From Ilumatobacter fluminis (GTDB lineage: Bacteria > Actinomycetota > Acidimicrobiia > Acidimicrobiales > Ilumatobacteraceae), in the NCBI RefSeq assembly GCF_004364865.1, contig NZ_SOAU01000001.1:2140001-2204000 (forward strand): 64,000 bases of DNA. Direction: 5' to 3'. A program made the position numbers and the translations under genes. The notes under the pieces were generated by a model. The model searched no databases. It saw nothing but the letters and a program-made list of their open reading frames with translations, and was not told where the DNA came from. Shown piece by piece: positions 53,212 through 60,768 of the stretch (positions are counted from its first letter, which is position 1; every line of letters begins with the position of its first letter).

Positions 53212-53888
53212 GCATGCCGTTCTACGTCGCACCCGAGCAGGTGATGAAAGACCGCGCGGACTACGCGCGCAAGGGCATCGCGCGCGGCCGGGCGCTGGTC
53301 GCGATCCGCTACAGCGACGGGATCGCGATCGTCGCCGAGAACCCGTCCGAGACGCTGCGCAAGGTCAGCGAGATCTACGACCGCATCGCGTTCGCCGGGG
53401 TCGGCAAGTACAACGAGTTCGACCAGCTCCGGGTCGCCGGAATCCGCGCCGCCGACCTGAAGGGGTTCCAGTACTCGCGCGACGACGTCGACGCCCGCAC
53501 GCTCGCGAACCAGTACGCGCAGATCCTCGGCACCGTGTTCACCCACGAGATGAAGCCGATGGAGGTCGAGATCCTCGTCGCCGAGGTCGGCCTCGAGCCC
53601 GACGGCGACCAGATGTTCCACATCCTCTACGACGGCACCGTCATGGACCAGCGCGACACGGCGGTGCTCGGTGGCGATGCGGAGGCCATCTCGGGTCGCC
53701 TGGCCGAATCGTTCTCCGACGGACTCGATCTGAACGACGCCGTCCGGATCGGTGTCGAGGCGCTCGCCGGGCCCGATCGGGAGCTGCCCACGAGCGAGCT
53801 CGAGGTGGCGCAGTTGTCGCGTGGCAACGGCCGCCGATGCTTCCACCGTCTCGCCGAGGGTGACGTCGTCGCAGCGCTCGGTCGCTGA
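53208..53888 (+). CDS. prcA: 20S proteasome alpha subunit
   Basis: 226 aa. N-terminal gate segment [28 protein letters not shown], the alpha-type signature, and no catalytic Thr. Acts as the gate ring that docks ARC through its C-terminal tail. Overlap with prcB (ATGA) and with the next gene suggests coupled translation. Confidence 0.97.
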   Translation: [226 protein letters not shown]

Positions 53889-54393
53889 CCGACCGCTCCT
53901 CGGTGGCCCGCGCTCGCGGGCGCCCCGGTGGTTGCGTGCCGTCATCGCGCTCGGCGCGCTCGCGGCCGGGCTGTTCAGCGCTGCGCTCTTGCTCTCCGAC
54001 CGAGCGCCCGGCGTGCTGCGCACGGTGCTCGGCCCTCGCATCGAGCGGCTCTGGAACCGGGTCGATCTCGCCGGGCGGCCGGCCGAACTGGCCGGCGAGG
54101 CGGCGTCGCAGCCCGACGCCGTGGTCCATGTGGTGCTCTGGGCCGTGGTCACCGTGCTCGCCGTGCTCACCCTGTGGTCATGGCGAGCGACCCCGTTCGT
54201 CGTCGTCGCCGTGGCCGCATCGTCGCTCGTCATCGAGCTGGGCCAAGGCGTTTGGAGCGACACCCGGGCCGTCGAGCGCAGCGACATGGCGGCCAACCTG
54301 CTCGGCACCGGCATCGGTGCAGCGGTCGCGATCGCGGTGATGGGCCTGTGGAGCGCGCTCGGTTCGCTCACATCTCGATCCACCGAGATCTAA
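53860..54393 (+). CDS. VanZ-like membrane protein
   Basis: About 177 aa if the GTG at 53860, inside the prcA end, is used; a TTG at 53932 is the other realistic start. Three to four transmembrane segments; VanZ-type motif VIELGQ ... RAVERSDMAANLLGTGIG (about residues 118-145) with Arg and Asp. VanZ-family proteins are membrane proteins of uncertain role, some linked to teicoplanin resistance, others with no known function. It lies between prcA and pxpA in the same direction. Confidence 0.65.
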   Translation: MTSSQRSVADRPLLGGPRSRAPRWLRAVIALGALAAGLFSAALLLSDRAPGVLRTVLGPRIERLWNRVDLAGRPAELAGEAASQPDAVVHVVLWAVVTVLAVLTLWSWRATPFVVVAVAASSLVIELGQGVWSDTRAVERSDMAANLLGTGIGAAVAIAVMGLWSALGSLTSRSTEI

Positions 54394-54402
54394 GGTGGGG
54401 CC

Positions 54403-55164
54403 GTGCCCGCCATCGACCTGAACGCCGATCTCGGTGAGTCGTACGGCATCTGGTCGCTCGGTGACGACGACGCGATGCTCGACGTGGTCACCAGTGCCAA
54501 CGTGGCCTGCGGGTTCCACGGGGGCGATCCGAGCACGCTCCGCCGGGTCTGCCATGCCGCTGCGGAGCGGAACGTGACGATCGGGGCGCAGGTGTCGTAT
54601 CCCGACCTGCTCGGCTTCGGCCGTCGTTTCATCGACATCGATCCGGGCGAGTTGCGCGACGCCGTGTTGTACCAACTCGGTGCGCTCGACGGGTTCGCCC
54701 AGGTCGCCGGAACCGGCGTGAAGTACCTGAAACCGCACGGTGCGCTCTACCACGCCTGCGTCACGCATCACGACCAGGCCGAGGCGGTCGCCACCGCCGC
54801 CCACGAGTTCGATCCGTCGATGGCGATCCTCGGTGCGCCCGGCTCGCCGTTGCTCGCCGTCGCCGACGCGCTCGGGATGGAAGCCGTGCCGGAGGCGTTC
54901 GCCGACCGGGCATACCTCGGTGACGGTCGGCTCGTGCCGCGTTCGGAGCCCGACGCCGTCATCACCGACCCGAGCATCGTCGCCGCACGAGCGGTCGCCG
55001 TCGCCACCGAACGTCGGGTCACGGCAATCGACGGAACCCACGTCGAGGTGCACGCCCGCTCGATCTGTGTCCACGGCGACACCAACGGTGCGGTCGAGTT
55101 GGCTCGTGCGGTCCGGGCCGGTCTCGAGATGGCCGAGGTCGGCGTCCACGCGTTCGCGCTGTAG
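54403..55164 (+). CDS. pxpA: 5-oxoprolinase subunit A (LamB/YcsF)
   Basis: 253 aa. LamB/YcsF signature: DLNADLGESYG at the start, NVACGFHGGDP (about residues 32-42) and YLKPHGALYH. PxpA, with PxpB and PxpC directly downstream, forms the ATP-dependent 5-oxoprolinase that opens 5-oxoproline (pyroglutamate) to glutamate. GTG start; TAAGGT 6 nt before it overlaps the VanZ-like stop, so an internal promoter is possible. Confidence 0.96.
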   Translation: MPAIDLNADLGESYGIWSLGDDDAMLDVVTSANVACGFHGGDPSTLRRVCHAAAERNVTIGAQVSYPDLLGFGRRFIDIDPGELRDAVLYQLGALDGFAQVAGTGVKYLKPHGALYHACVTHHDQAEAVATAAHEFDPSMAILGAPGSPLLAVADALGMEAVPEAFADRAYLGDGRLVPRSEPDAVITDPSIVAARAVAVATERRVTAIDGTHVEVHARSICVHGDTNGAVELARAVRAGLEMAEVGVHAFAL

Positions 55165-55166
55165 TC

Positions 55167-55769
55167 ATGCGCGTCCTGCCGATGGGCCCGAGCGCCGTCC
55201 TGGTCGAGGACCTCGACGCACCCCCGGCCGTGGTCGGGGAAGCGGTACGGCGGCTGGGCCTCGCCGGGGTCGTCGACATCGTCCCGGCGGCCGAGACCCT
55301 GCTGATCACGGTCGATCGCCAGGAGGCGGTCGACACCGTCGTCGCTGCGCTCTCGGCAGCCGAGCATCGCGAAGCGGACCAGGGGGACACCCGACCGGTC
55401 GAGATCCCGGTCGTCTACGACGGGGACGATCTCGCCGAGGTCGCCGAACGATCCGGCCTGTCGACCGCCGACGTGATCGAACGACATGCCGGTGCCACCT
55501 TCCGAGTCGCGTTCTGCGGGTTCTCGCCGGGGTTCGCCTACCTCGACGGGCTGCCGCCCGAGCTCCATCTCGCCCGACGGGCCACCCCGCGGACCCGGGT
55601 GCCCGCCGGGTCGGTCGCGATCGCCGCAGGATTCAGCGCCGTGTACCCGACGGCGTCGCCTGGTGGTTGGCACCTCATCGGGCGGACCGACGTCGTCCTG
55701 TTCGACGTGCACGCCGAACCACCGGCTCGTCTCACGCCGGGTACGTCGGTGAGGTTCGTGCCGCGATGA
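55167..55769 (+). CDS. pxpB: 5-oxoprolinase subunit B (KipI/PxpB)
   Basis: 200 aa. KipI-family signature FCGFSPGFAYLDGLP (about residues 114-128), followed by TPRTRVPAGSVAIAAG and TASPGGWHLIGRT. Works as the second subunit of the PxpABC 5-oxoprolinase. Starts 2 nt after pxpA and overlaps pxpC by 4 nt (ATGA), so the three are translated together. Confidence 0.95.
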   Translation: MRVLPMGPSAVLVEDLDAPPAVVGEAVRRLGLAGVVDIVPAAETLLITVDRQEAVDTVVAALSAAEHREADQGDTRPVEIPVVYDGDDLAEVAERSGLSTADVIERHAGATFRVAFCGFSPGFAYLDGLPPELHLARRATPRTRVPAGSVAIAAGFSAVYPTASPGGWHLIGRTDVVLFDVHAEPPARLTPGTSVRFVPR

Positions 55770-56563
55770 TCGAGGTGGTCGACGCCGGACTGCTGACGAC
55801 GGTGCAGGATCGCGGACGCGCCGGCTGGGCCCACATCGGTGTGCCGCGTAGCGGCGCCGTCGACCCGGCGCTGATGGCCGTGGTGAATCGTCTCGTGGGC
55901 AACGAGGGCGACGCCCCGGCGCTCGAGACCGTCGGCGGGTTGGTCGTCCGGGCCGTGACGGCGGCGACGATCGCGAGCGACCTCGAGCCGGTCGCCCGGA
56001 CCCTCGGCGTCGGCGAGACCGTTCGGGTGCCGGCCGGCGGGCGACAGTGGCACTACCTGGCGGTTCGTGGGGGGATCGACGTCGAGCCGGTGCTGGGGTC
56101 GTGCTCGACCGACACGCTGAGCCATCTCGGGCCCGCAGCACTGCGAGTGGGAGATCGGCTGGCAGTCGGTCCCGAACCCCGGTCGGCGCCACACGGCGAG
56201 ACCGTCCCGACCCGCCACGGAGAGTCGCGGGCCCGACTGCTGCCGGGTCCCCGTGCCGACTGGTTCGACGGCGACGTCGTGCGGTCGATGACGCACGTTG
56301 CGTGGCGGGTGACGTCGTCGAGCCGGGTCGGCGTCCGACTGACGGGTGGTTCGCTGCGCCGCACCGTGGGTGCGGAGCTGCCGAGCGAAGGCCTGGTCCG
56401 CGGCGCGATCCAGGTGCCGCCCGACGGTGACCCGATCATGATGCTGGCCGACCATCCGACCACGGGTGGCTACCCGGTCGTGGCGGTGGTCCATCCCGAC
56501 GACGTCGCCGTCGTCGCCCAGGCCGCCGCCGGCACCACCGTCCGCTTCACCCGCGCCACGTGA
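55766..56563 (+). CDS. pxpC: 5-oxoprolinase subunit C (KipA/PxpC)
   Basis: 265 aa. Typical KipA start IEVVDAGLLTTVQDRGRAGW and IGVPRSGAVD, with RVGVRLTGG and the ending MMLADHPTTGGYPVVA. Completes the 5-oxoprolinase. It lies between pxpB (overlap) and pafA, 36 nt downstream, so the set is fully embedded in the pupylation region. Confidence 0.95.
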   Translation: MIEVVDAGLLTTVQDRGRAGWAHIGVPRSGAVDPALMAVVNRLVGNEGDAPALETVGGLVVRAVTAATIASDLEPVARTLGVGETVRVPAGGRQWHYLAVRGGIDVEPVLGSCSTDTLSHLGPAALRVGDRLAVGPEPRSAPHGETVPTRHGESRARLLPGPRADWFDGDVVRSMTHVAWRVTSSSRVGVRLTGGSLRRTVGAELPSEGLVRGAIQVPPDGDPIMMLADHPTTGGYPVVAVVHPDDVAVVAQAAAGTTVRFTRAT

Positions 56564-56599
56564 GGACCGGGGCCGACCGGCTCCTGTTACGGTGCGGTC

Positions 56600-57958
56600 A
56601 TGGAGCGTCGGATCTTCGGACTCGAGAGCGAGTACGGCGTCACGTGCACGCTCAGAGGGCAGCGTCGGCTGAGCCCCGACGAGGTCGCCCGATATCTGTT
56701 CCGCCGGGTCGTGTCGTGGGGCCGGTCCTCGAACGTGTTCCTGCAGAACGGCGCCCGTCTGTATCTCGACGTCGGATCGCATCCCGAGTACGCGACGCCC
56801 GAGTGCGACTCGCTGTACGACCTCGTGGTCCACGACAAAGCAGGGGAGCGGATCCTCGAATCGCTCGTCGAGTCGGCCGAGCAGCGACTCGAAGAAGAGT
56901 CGATCCGCGGCACGATCTACCTGTTCAAGAACAACACCGACTCGGCCGGCAACAGCTACGGGTGCCACGAGAACTACCTGACCCGACGCAGCGACGACAT
57001 CGCCCACTACGCCGAGGTCCTGATCCCGTTCTTCGTGAGCCGTCAGATCTACGCCGGTGCCGGCAAGGTGCTGCAGACCGCCCGCGGCGCCACGTTCTCG
57101 ATCGCCCAGCGCGCCGAGCACATCTGGGAGGGCGTCAGCTCGGCGACGACGCGCAGCCGACCGATCATCAACACCCGCGACGAGCCCCACGCCGACGCCG
57201 AGCAGTACCGGCGGCTCCACGTGATCGTGGGCGACTCGAACATGAGCGAGTACGCCACGTTCCTGAAAGTCGGCGCCGCGGCCTGCATGCTGCGGATGCT
57301 CGAGGACCAGAACGTCGTGCTGCGAGACATGACGCTCGAGAACCCGATCCGAGCGATCCGCGAGATCAGCCACGACATCACCTGTCGCCGCACGGTCCGC
57401 CTGGCCAACGGTCGCGAGGTGAGTGCGCTCGACATCCAGCGCGAGTACCTCGACCGGGCCCTGCGCTACGCCGACAGTCAGGGCTTCCCGCCGCTCGAAC
57501 AGCGGGCGCTCGAGATGTGGGAGCACTGCGTGACCCAGCTCGAGAACGACCCCCTCAAGCTCGACCGCGAGGTCGACTGGGTGATCAAGTACAAGCTGCT
57601 CGAGGCGTTCCGGGAGCGCCACGACCTGCCGCTCGGCCACGCACGGGTCCAGCTGCTCGACCTGCAGTACCACGACGTCACCCGCGGTCGCAGCCCGTTC
57701 ACGAAGCTGCAGGATCGCGGGCTCGTCGAGCGGGTCTGCAGCGATGACGACATCGAGGCCGCGATCGACACCCCACCCCAGACCACCCGTGCCCGCCTCC
57801 GCGGCGAGTTCGTGAAAAGGGCCAAGGAACGTCGCCGTGACTACACCGTCGATTGGGTGCACCTGAAGCTCAACGACCAGGCCCAGCGAACGGTGCTCTG
57901 CAAGGATCCGTTCAAGAGCCGTGACGAACGGGTCGAAAAGCTCATCGAATCATTGTGA
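56600..57958 (+). CDS. pafA: Pup ligase PafA
   Basis: 452 aa, glutamine-synthetase-like. FGLESEYGV (metal-binding Glu, about residues 6-14), [17 protein letters not shown] (catalytic Asp region, about 53-69) and [18 protein letters not shown]. Shorter than Dop and without its loop, as expected for the ligase that joins the Pup C-terminal Glu to target Lys. TACGGT 6 nt before the ATG gives its own leaderless promoter. In mycobacteria pafA is also close to tatC, as here. Confidence 0.97.
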   Translation: MERRIFGLESEYGVTCTLRGQRRLSPDEVARYLFRRVVSWGRSSNVFLQNGARLYLDVGSHPEYATPECDSLYDLVVHDKAGERILESLVESAEQRLEEESIRGTIYLFKNNTDSAGNSYGCHENYLTRRSDDIAHYAEVLIPFFVSRQIYAGAGKVLQTARGATFSIAQRAEHIWEGVSSATTRSRPIINTRDEPHADAEQYRRLHVIVGDSNMSEYATFLKVGAAACMLRMLEDQNVVLRDMTLENPIRAIREISHDITCRRTVRLANGREVSALDIQREYLDRALRYADSQGFPPLEQRALEMWEHCVTQLENDPLKLDREVDWVIKYKLLEAFRERHDLPLGHARVQLLDLQYHDVTRGRSPFTKLQDRGLVERVCSDDDIEAAIDTPPQTTRARLRGEFVKRAKERRRDYTVDWVHLKLNDQAQRTVLCKDPFKSRDERVEKLIESL

Positions 57959-58006
57959 GGCGCTGCGCCCCGTCCCGGGACACCGTCCGATACCGTTGCT
58001 GACGCT

Positions 58007-58657
58007 GTGACCGAGACCTACGACGCCGACAGGGCCGACTCCGACGACGCCGAGCCCGACACCCTCGTCGAGCCGCCTGCGCCCGATGACGGCACCGGCC
58101 TCTCGTCCGGCGCTCGCGCCTTCTTCGACTGGGTCGTCGTGGTCGGTGTCGCGCTCCTCGTGGCGATTCTCGTGCGGACCTTCCTGCTCGCGCACTTCGT
58201 GGTCGACGGACAGTCGATGTACTCGACGTTGTCGCCCGGCGACCGGGTGTTCGTCAACAAGATGTCGTACCAGCTCCACGAGCCGGGTCGCGGTGACGTC
58301 GTCGTGCTCCACGAGATCAGCGGAGCGATCGAACGCGACCTGATCAAGCGGGTCATCGCCCTCCCGGGGGAAGAGATAAGGATGGAGAACTGTGTCGTCT
58401 GGATCGACACCGATCCGTCCGACGACGTCCCGGCCCAACGCCTCGACGAGCCCTACCTCGACCCGACGGTGGTGACGCCCGGCAACTGTGGTTCGGCGAT
58501 CGAACCGATCGTCATCCCCGACGACGCCGTGTACGTCATGGGCGACAACCGGCCCGGTTCCCACGACAGCCGTGCGCTGGGTGCCGTCTCCTACGACGAC
58601 CTCGTCGGTCGGGCCTTCGTGGTGTTCTGGCCACGCGCCGACTGGCAGTGGCTCTGA
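58007..58657 (+). CDS. lepB: Signal peptidase I
   Basis: 216 aa. An acidic N-terminal region, one transmembrane helix (about residues 43-62), the catalytic Ser in VVDGQSMYSTL (about 67-77), Lys in LIKRVIALPG, and the box E GDNRPGSHDSRALG. Removes signal peptides from exported proteins. GTG start with TACCGT 10 nt upstream. Convergent with the GDPD gene. It is not S26-short like sodX and is probably the housekeeping enzyme or one of its paralogues. Confidence 0.94.
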   Translation: MTETYDADRADSDDAEPDTLVEPPAPDDGTGLSSGARAFFDWVVVVGVALLVAILVRTFLLAHFVVDGQSMYSTLSPGDRVFVNKMSYQLHEPGRGDVVVLHEISGAIERDLIKRVIALPGEEIRMENCVVWIDTDPSDDVPAQRLDEPYLDPTVVTPGNCGSAIEPIVIPDDAVYVMGDNRPGSHDSRALGAVSYDDLVGRAFVVFWPRADWQWL

Positions 58658-58686
58658 GCCGCTGCGTGTCGACCCGCTGAGCGGGC

Positions 58687-59406
58687 TCAGGCGAGCCGGG
58701 CAGCGGCGTCCGACATCCGATCGACGTGGTCGCTGTAGACGCCGTCGACACCCATGCGGAGCGCGTTGTCGAGCTCGTGGTCGTGTTGGAGGTCCCACGA
58801 GAACGCCGCCCGCTCGAAGCGGTGGAAGAGTGTGACGAGGCCACCCGTCCAATCGGGGCCGCGCATGTTGATCGCGTCGATGCCGTGATCGGCGAGCATC
58901 GCCGCACGACGTTCGGGACCGCCGTCGAGCCGGTGGAGACGGGTCGAGTCGACGAGCTTGACATCGGCGTCGAGGGGGCGGAGCGACAGCAGCGTCGGCA
59001 GCTCCCAGTGGCACAGCCAGGTCCGGCCGAGCATGTCGGGGTGGTGGAGTCGGATCGTCTCGATGACGACCGGGCCGGCGTGCTCGTCTTTGAGGTCGAG
59101 CGACAACTCGTAGTCGGTACCGCACCGGTCGAACAGCTCGAGCAGCGACGGGATGTGCTCGGGCAGCTCGCTGCGCTTCAGCTCGCCGATCGGGCGCTTG
59201 CGGAGCCAGCCCGACTTGATCTCGCCGTCGTGGTCGAGCACGGGGACGCCGTCGGCGGTGACCCAGACATCGCTCTCGAGACCGTTTGCGCCCAGTCGCA
59301 AACCGAGCTCGAACGCCTCGAGGGTGTTCTCGGGCGCGTGCGCGCGGGCGCCGCGGTGGGCGAACAGGATCTGGTGGGGGAGCAGGGACGGGAGACGTTG
59401 CTGCAC
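58687..59406 (-). CDS. Glycerophosphodiester phosphodiesterase
   Basis: 239 aa TIM barrel. Catalytic HRGARAHAPENT (about residues 18-29), LESDVWVTADGVPVLDHDG (metal ligands and second His) are the GDPD signatures. Splits glycerophosphodiesters into glycerol 3-phosphate and an alcohol. No signal peptide visible. The GTG at 59406 gives a normal N-terminus; the open frame extends far upstream but only as an antisense shadow of tatB/tatC. Divergent from tatB. Confidence 0.9.
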   Translation of the reverse strand: MQQRLPSLLPHQILFAHRGARAHAPENTLEAFELGLRLGANGLESDVWVTADGVPVLDHDGEIKSGWLRKRPIGELKRSELPEHIPSLLELFDRCGTDYELSLDLKDEHAGPVVIETIRLHHPDMLGRTWLCHWELPTLLSLRPLDADVKLVDSTRLHRLDGGPERRAAMLADHGIDAINMRGPDWTGGLVTLFHRFERAAFSWDLQHDHELDNALRMGVDGVYSDHVDRMSDAAARLA

Positions 59407-59464
59407 GAGATCGACAGTCTGCCAGGAGCGGTGGCCGGGACGCCACGTCCCTAGACTGCCGAAC

Positions 59465-59959
59465 GTGTTCAACTTCCAGGGCAGCGAGATCGTCATCATC
59501 TTGCTGCTCGCGCTCGTCGTGCTCGGTCCCGAGAAACTGCCCGAGGCGATGCGCAAGGCCGGACAGATGTACGGCGAGCTCAAGAAGATGTCCTCCAGCT
59601 TCCAGTCGGAGTTCCGGTCGGTGCTCGACGAACCGGTCCGGGAGGTCAAGGAGACCGCCGACCTGCTCCGCGACTCCGCCGACTTCACCAAGCTCCAGAA
59701 CGGCGAACGAGACGAGAAGCCCAAGTCGGGCGAGATGTCGGAGGCCGGCGCGATGAACCTGGCGCCCGCCGATCCCGACTCGGTCCCGACCGATGACGTG
59801 CCGTTCCGCCCCGCCGATCCCGACTCGGTCCCGACCGACGACATGCCGTTCCGCCCCGCCCCGCCCGACGCGCCCACCGGTCCGACCGGCAGCGATGCGT
59901 TCGGCGACCTGCCGACGCCCAACCGCTCGGCCGACACCGGAACCGACGGGGCCAGCTGA
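59465..59959 (+). CDS. tatB: Twin-arginine translocase subunit TatB
   Basis: 164 aa. One N-terminal transmembrane helix (about residues 8-22, EIVIILLLALVVLGPEKLPE) with the VLGPEKLP hinge of TatB, then an amphipathic helix and a long acidic tail. The tail holds two repeats of PADPDSVPTDD(V/M)PFRP. With TatC it exports folded proteins; TatA must lie elsewhere unless this acts for both. GTG start; TAGACT 7 nt upstream. Confidence 0.9.
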   Translation: MFNFQGSEIVIILLLALVVLGPEKLPEAMRKAGQMYGELKKMSSSFQSEFRSVLDEPVREVKETADLLRDSADFTKLQNGERDEKPKSGEMSEAGAMNLAPADPDSVPTDDVPFRPADPDSVPTDDMPFRPAPPDAPTGPTGSDAFGDLPTPNRSADTGTDGAS

Positions 59960-59961
59960 CC

Positions 59962-60768
59962 GTGGTGTCGTTGCGCCGGGGCGAGGAGCGCGCCCCCAAC
60001 CCCGATGGACAGATGACGCTGGTCGAGCACCTGGCCGAGCTCCGGATGCGCATCATCCGGGCCGGTCTGGCGGTGCTCATCGGCGTCGTGATCGTCGTCC
60101 TCGCCTGGGAGTGGGTCTTCGACGTGCTGACCGGCCCGTACGCCGACCTGTGCGCCCGCCGGGGCGCCGACTACTGCGGCGACGCCTACGACCCGTCGAC
60201 GGGCGACGTGAAGCTCAACATCCTCGACCCGGTCGAGGGCCTCGCGACCCGCCTGCGCGTCGGTTTCTACGGGGGCATCGTGCTGGCCGCTCCGGTGCTG
60301 CTCTGGCAGTTGTGGAAGTTCATCGTGCCGGCGCTGCACAAGAACGAGAAGAAGTACGCGCTCGGCTTCGTGCTCTCGTCGTGCCTGCTGTTCCTCCTCG
60401 GCGGATTCATCGCCTTCACGACGCTCGAGCGTGCCCTCGAGTTCCTGATCGACTGGGCGGGCGAGGACGTCGATCAGGTCTTCCAGGTGCAGGCCTACAT
60501 CCGGCTCGTCACGCTGATGGTGGTCGCGTTCGGTGTCGGCTTCACGATTCCGGTGCTCCTCGTGTTCCTGCAGCTCCTGCGGGTGCTGTCGTGGCGGACC
60601 CTTCTCAAGGCGTGGCGGTACGCGATCGTCGGCACGTTCGTGCTCGCCGCAGCGATCACGCCGTCCGGCGACCCGATCTCGTTGCTGGCGCTGTCGGTGC
60701 CGATGGTGGTGCTGTACCTGCTGTCCGTTCTGATCGGTCGCATCGTCCAGGGCAAGAACCCGGAGTGA
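59962..60768 (+). CDS. tatC: Twin-arginine translocase subunit TatC
   Basis: 268 aa with six hydrophobic segments. Signatures: MTLVEHLAELRMRI (cytoplasmic N-terminus), the DPVEGLATRLRVGFYGG region with the conserved Glu, and FTIPVLLVFLQLLRVLS and ITPSGDPISLLAL. TatC is the twin-arginine signal receptor. GTG start 2 nt after tatB; its 3' end overlaps helY by 4 nt (GTGA), matching the mycobacterial tatC-helY order. Confidence 0.95.
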   Translation: MVSLRRGEERAPNPDGQMTLVEHLAELRMRIIRAGLAVLIGVVIVVLAWEWVFDVLTGPYADLCARRGADYCGDAYDPSTGDVKLNILDPVEGLATRLRVGFYGGIVLAAPVLLWQLWKFIVPALHKNEKKYALGFVLSSCLLFLLGGFIAFTTLERALEFLIDWAGEDVDQVFQVQAYIRLVTLMVVAFGVGFTIPVLLVFLQLLRVLSWRTLLKAWRYAIVGTFVLAAAITPSGDPISLLALSVPMVVLYLLSVLIGRIVQGKNPE

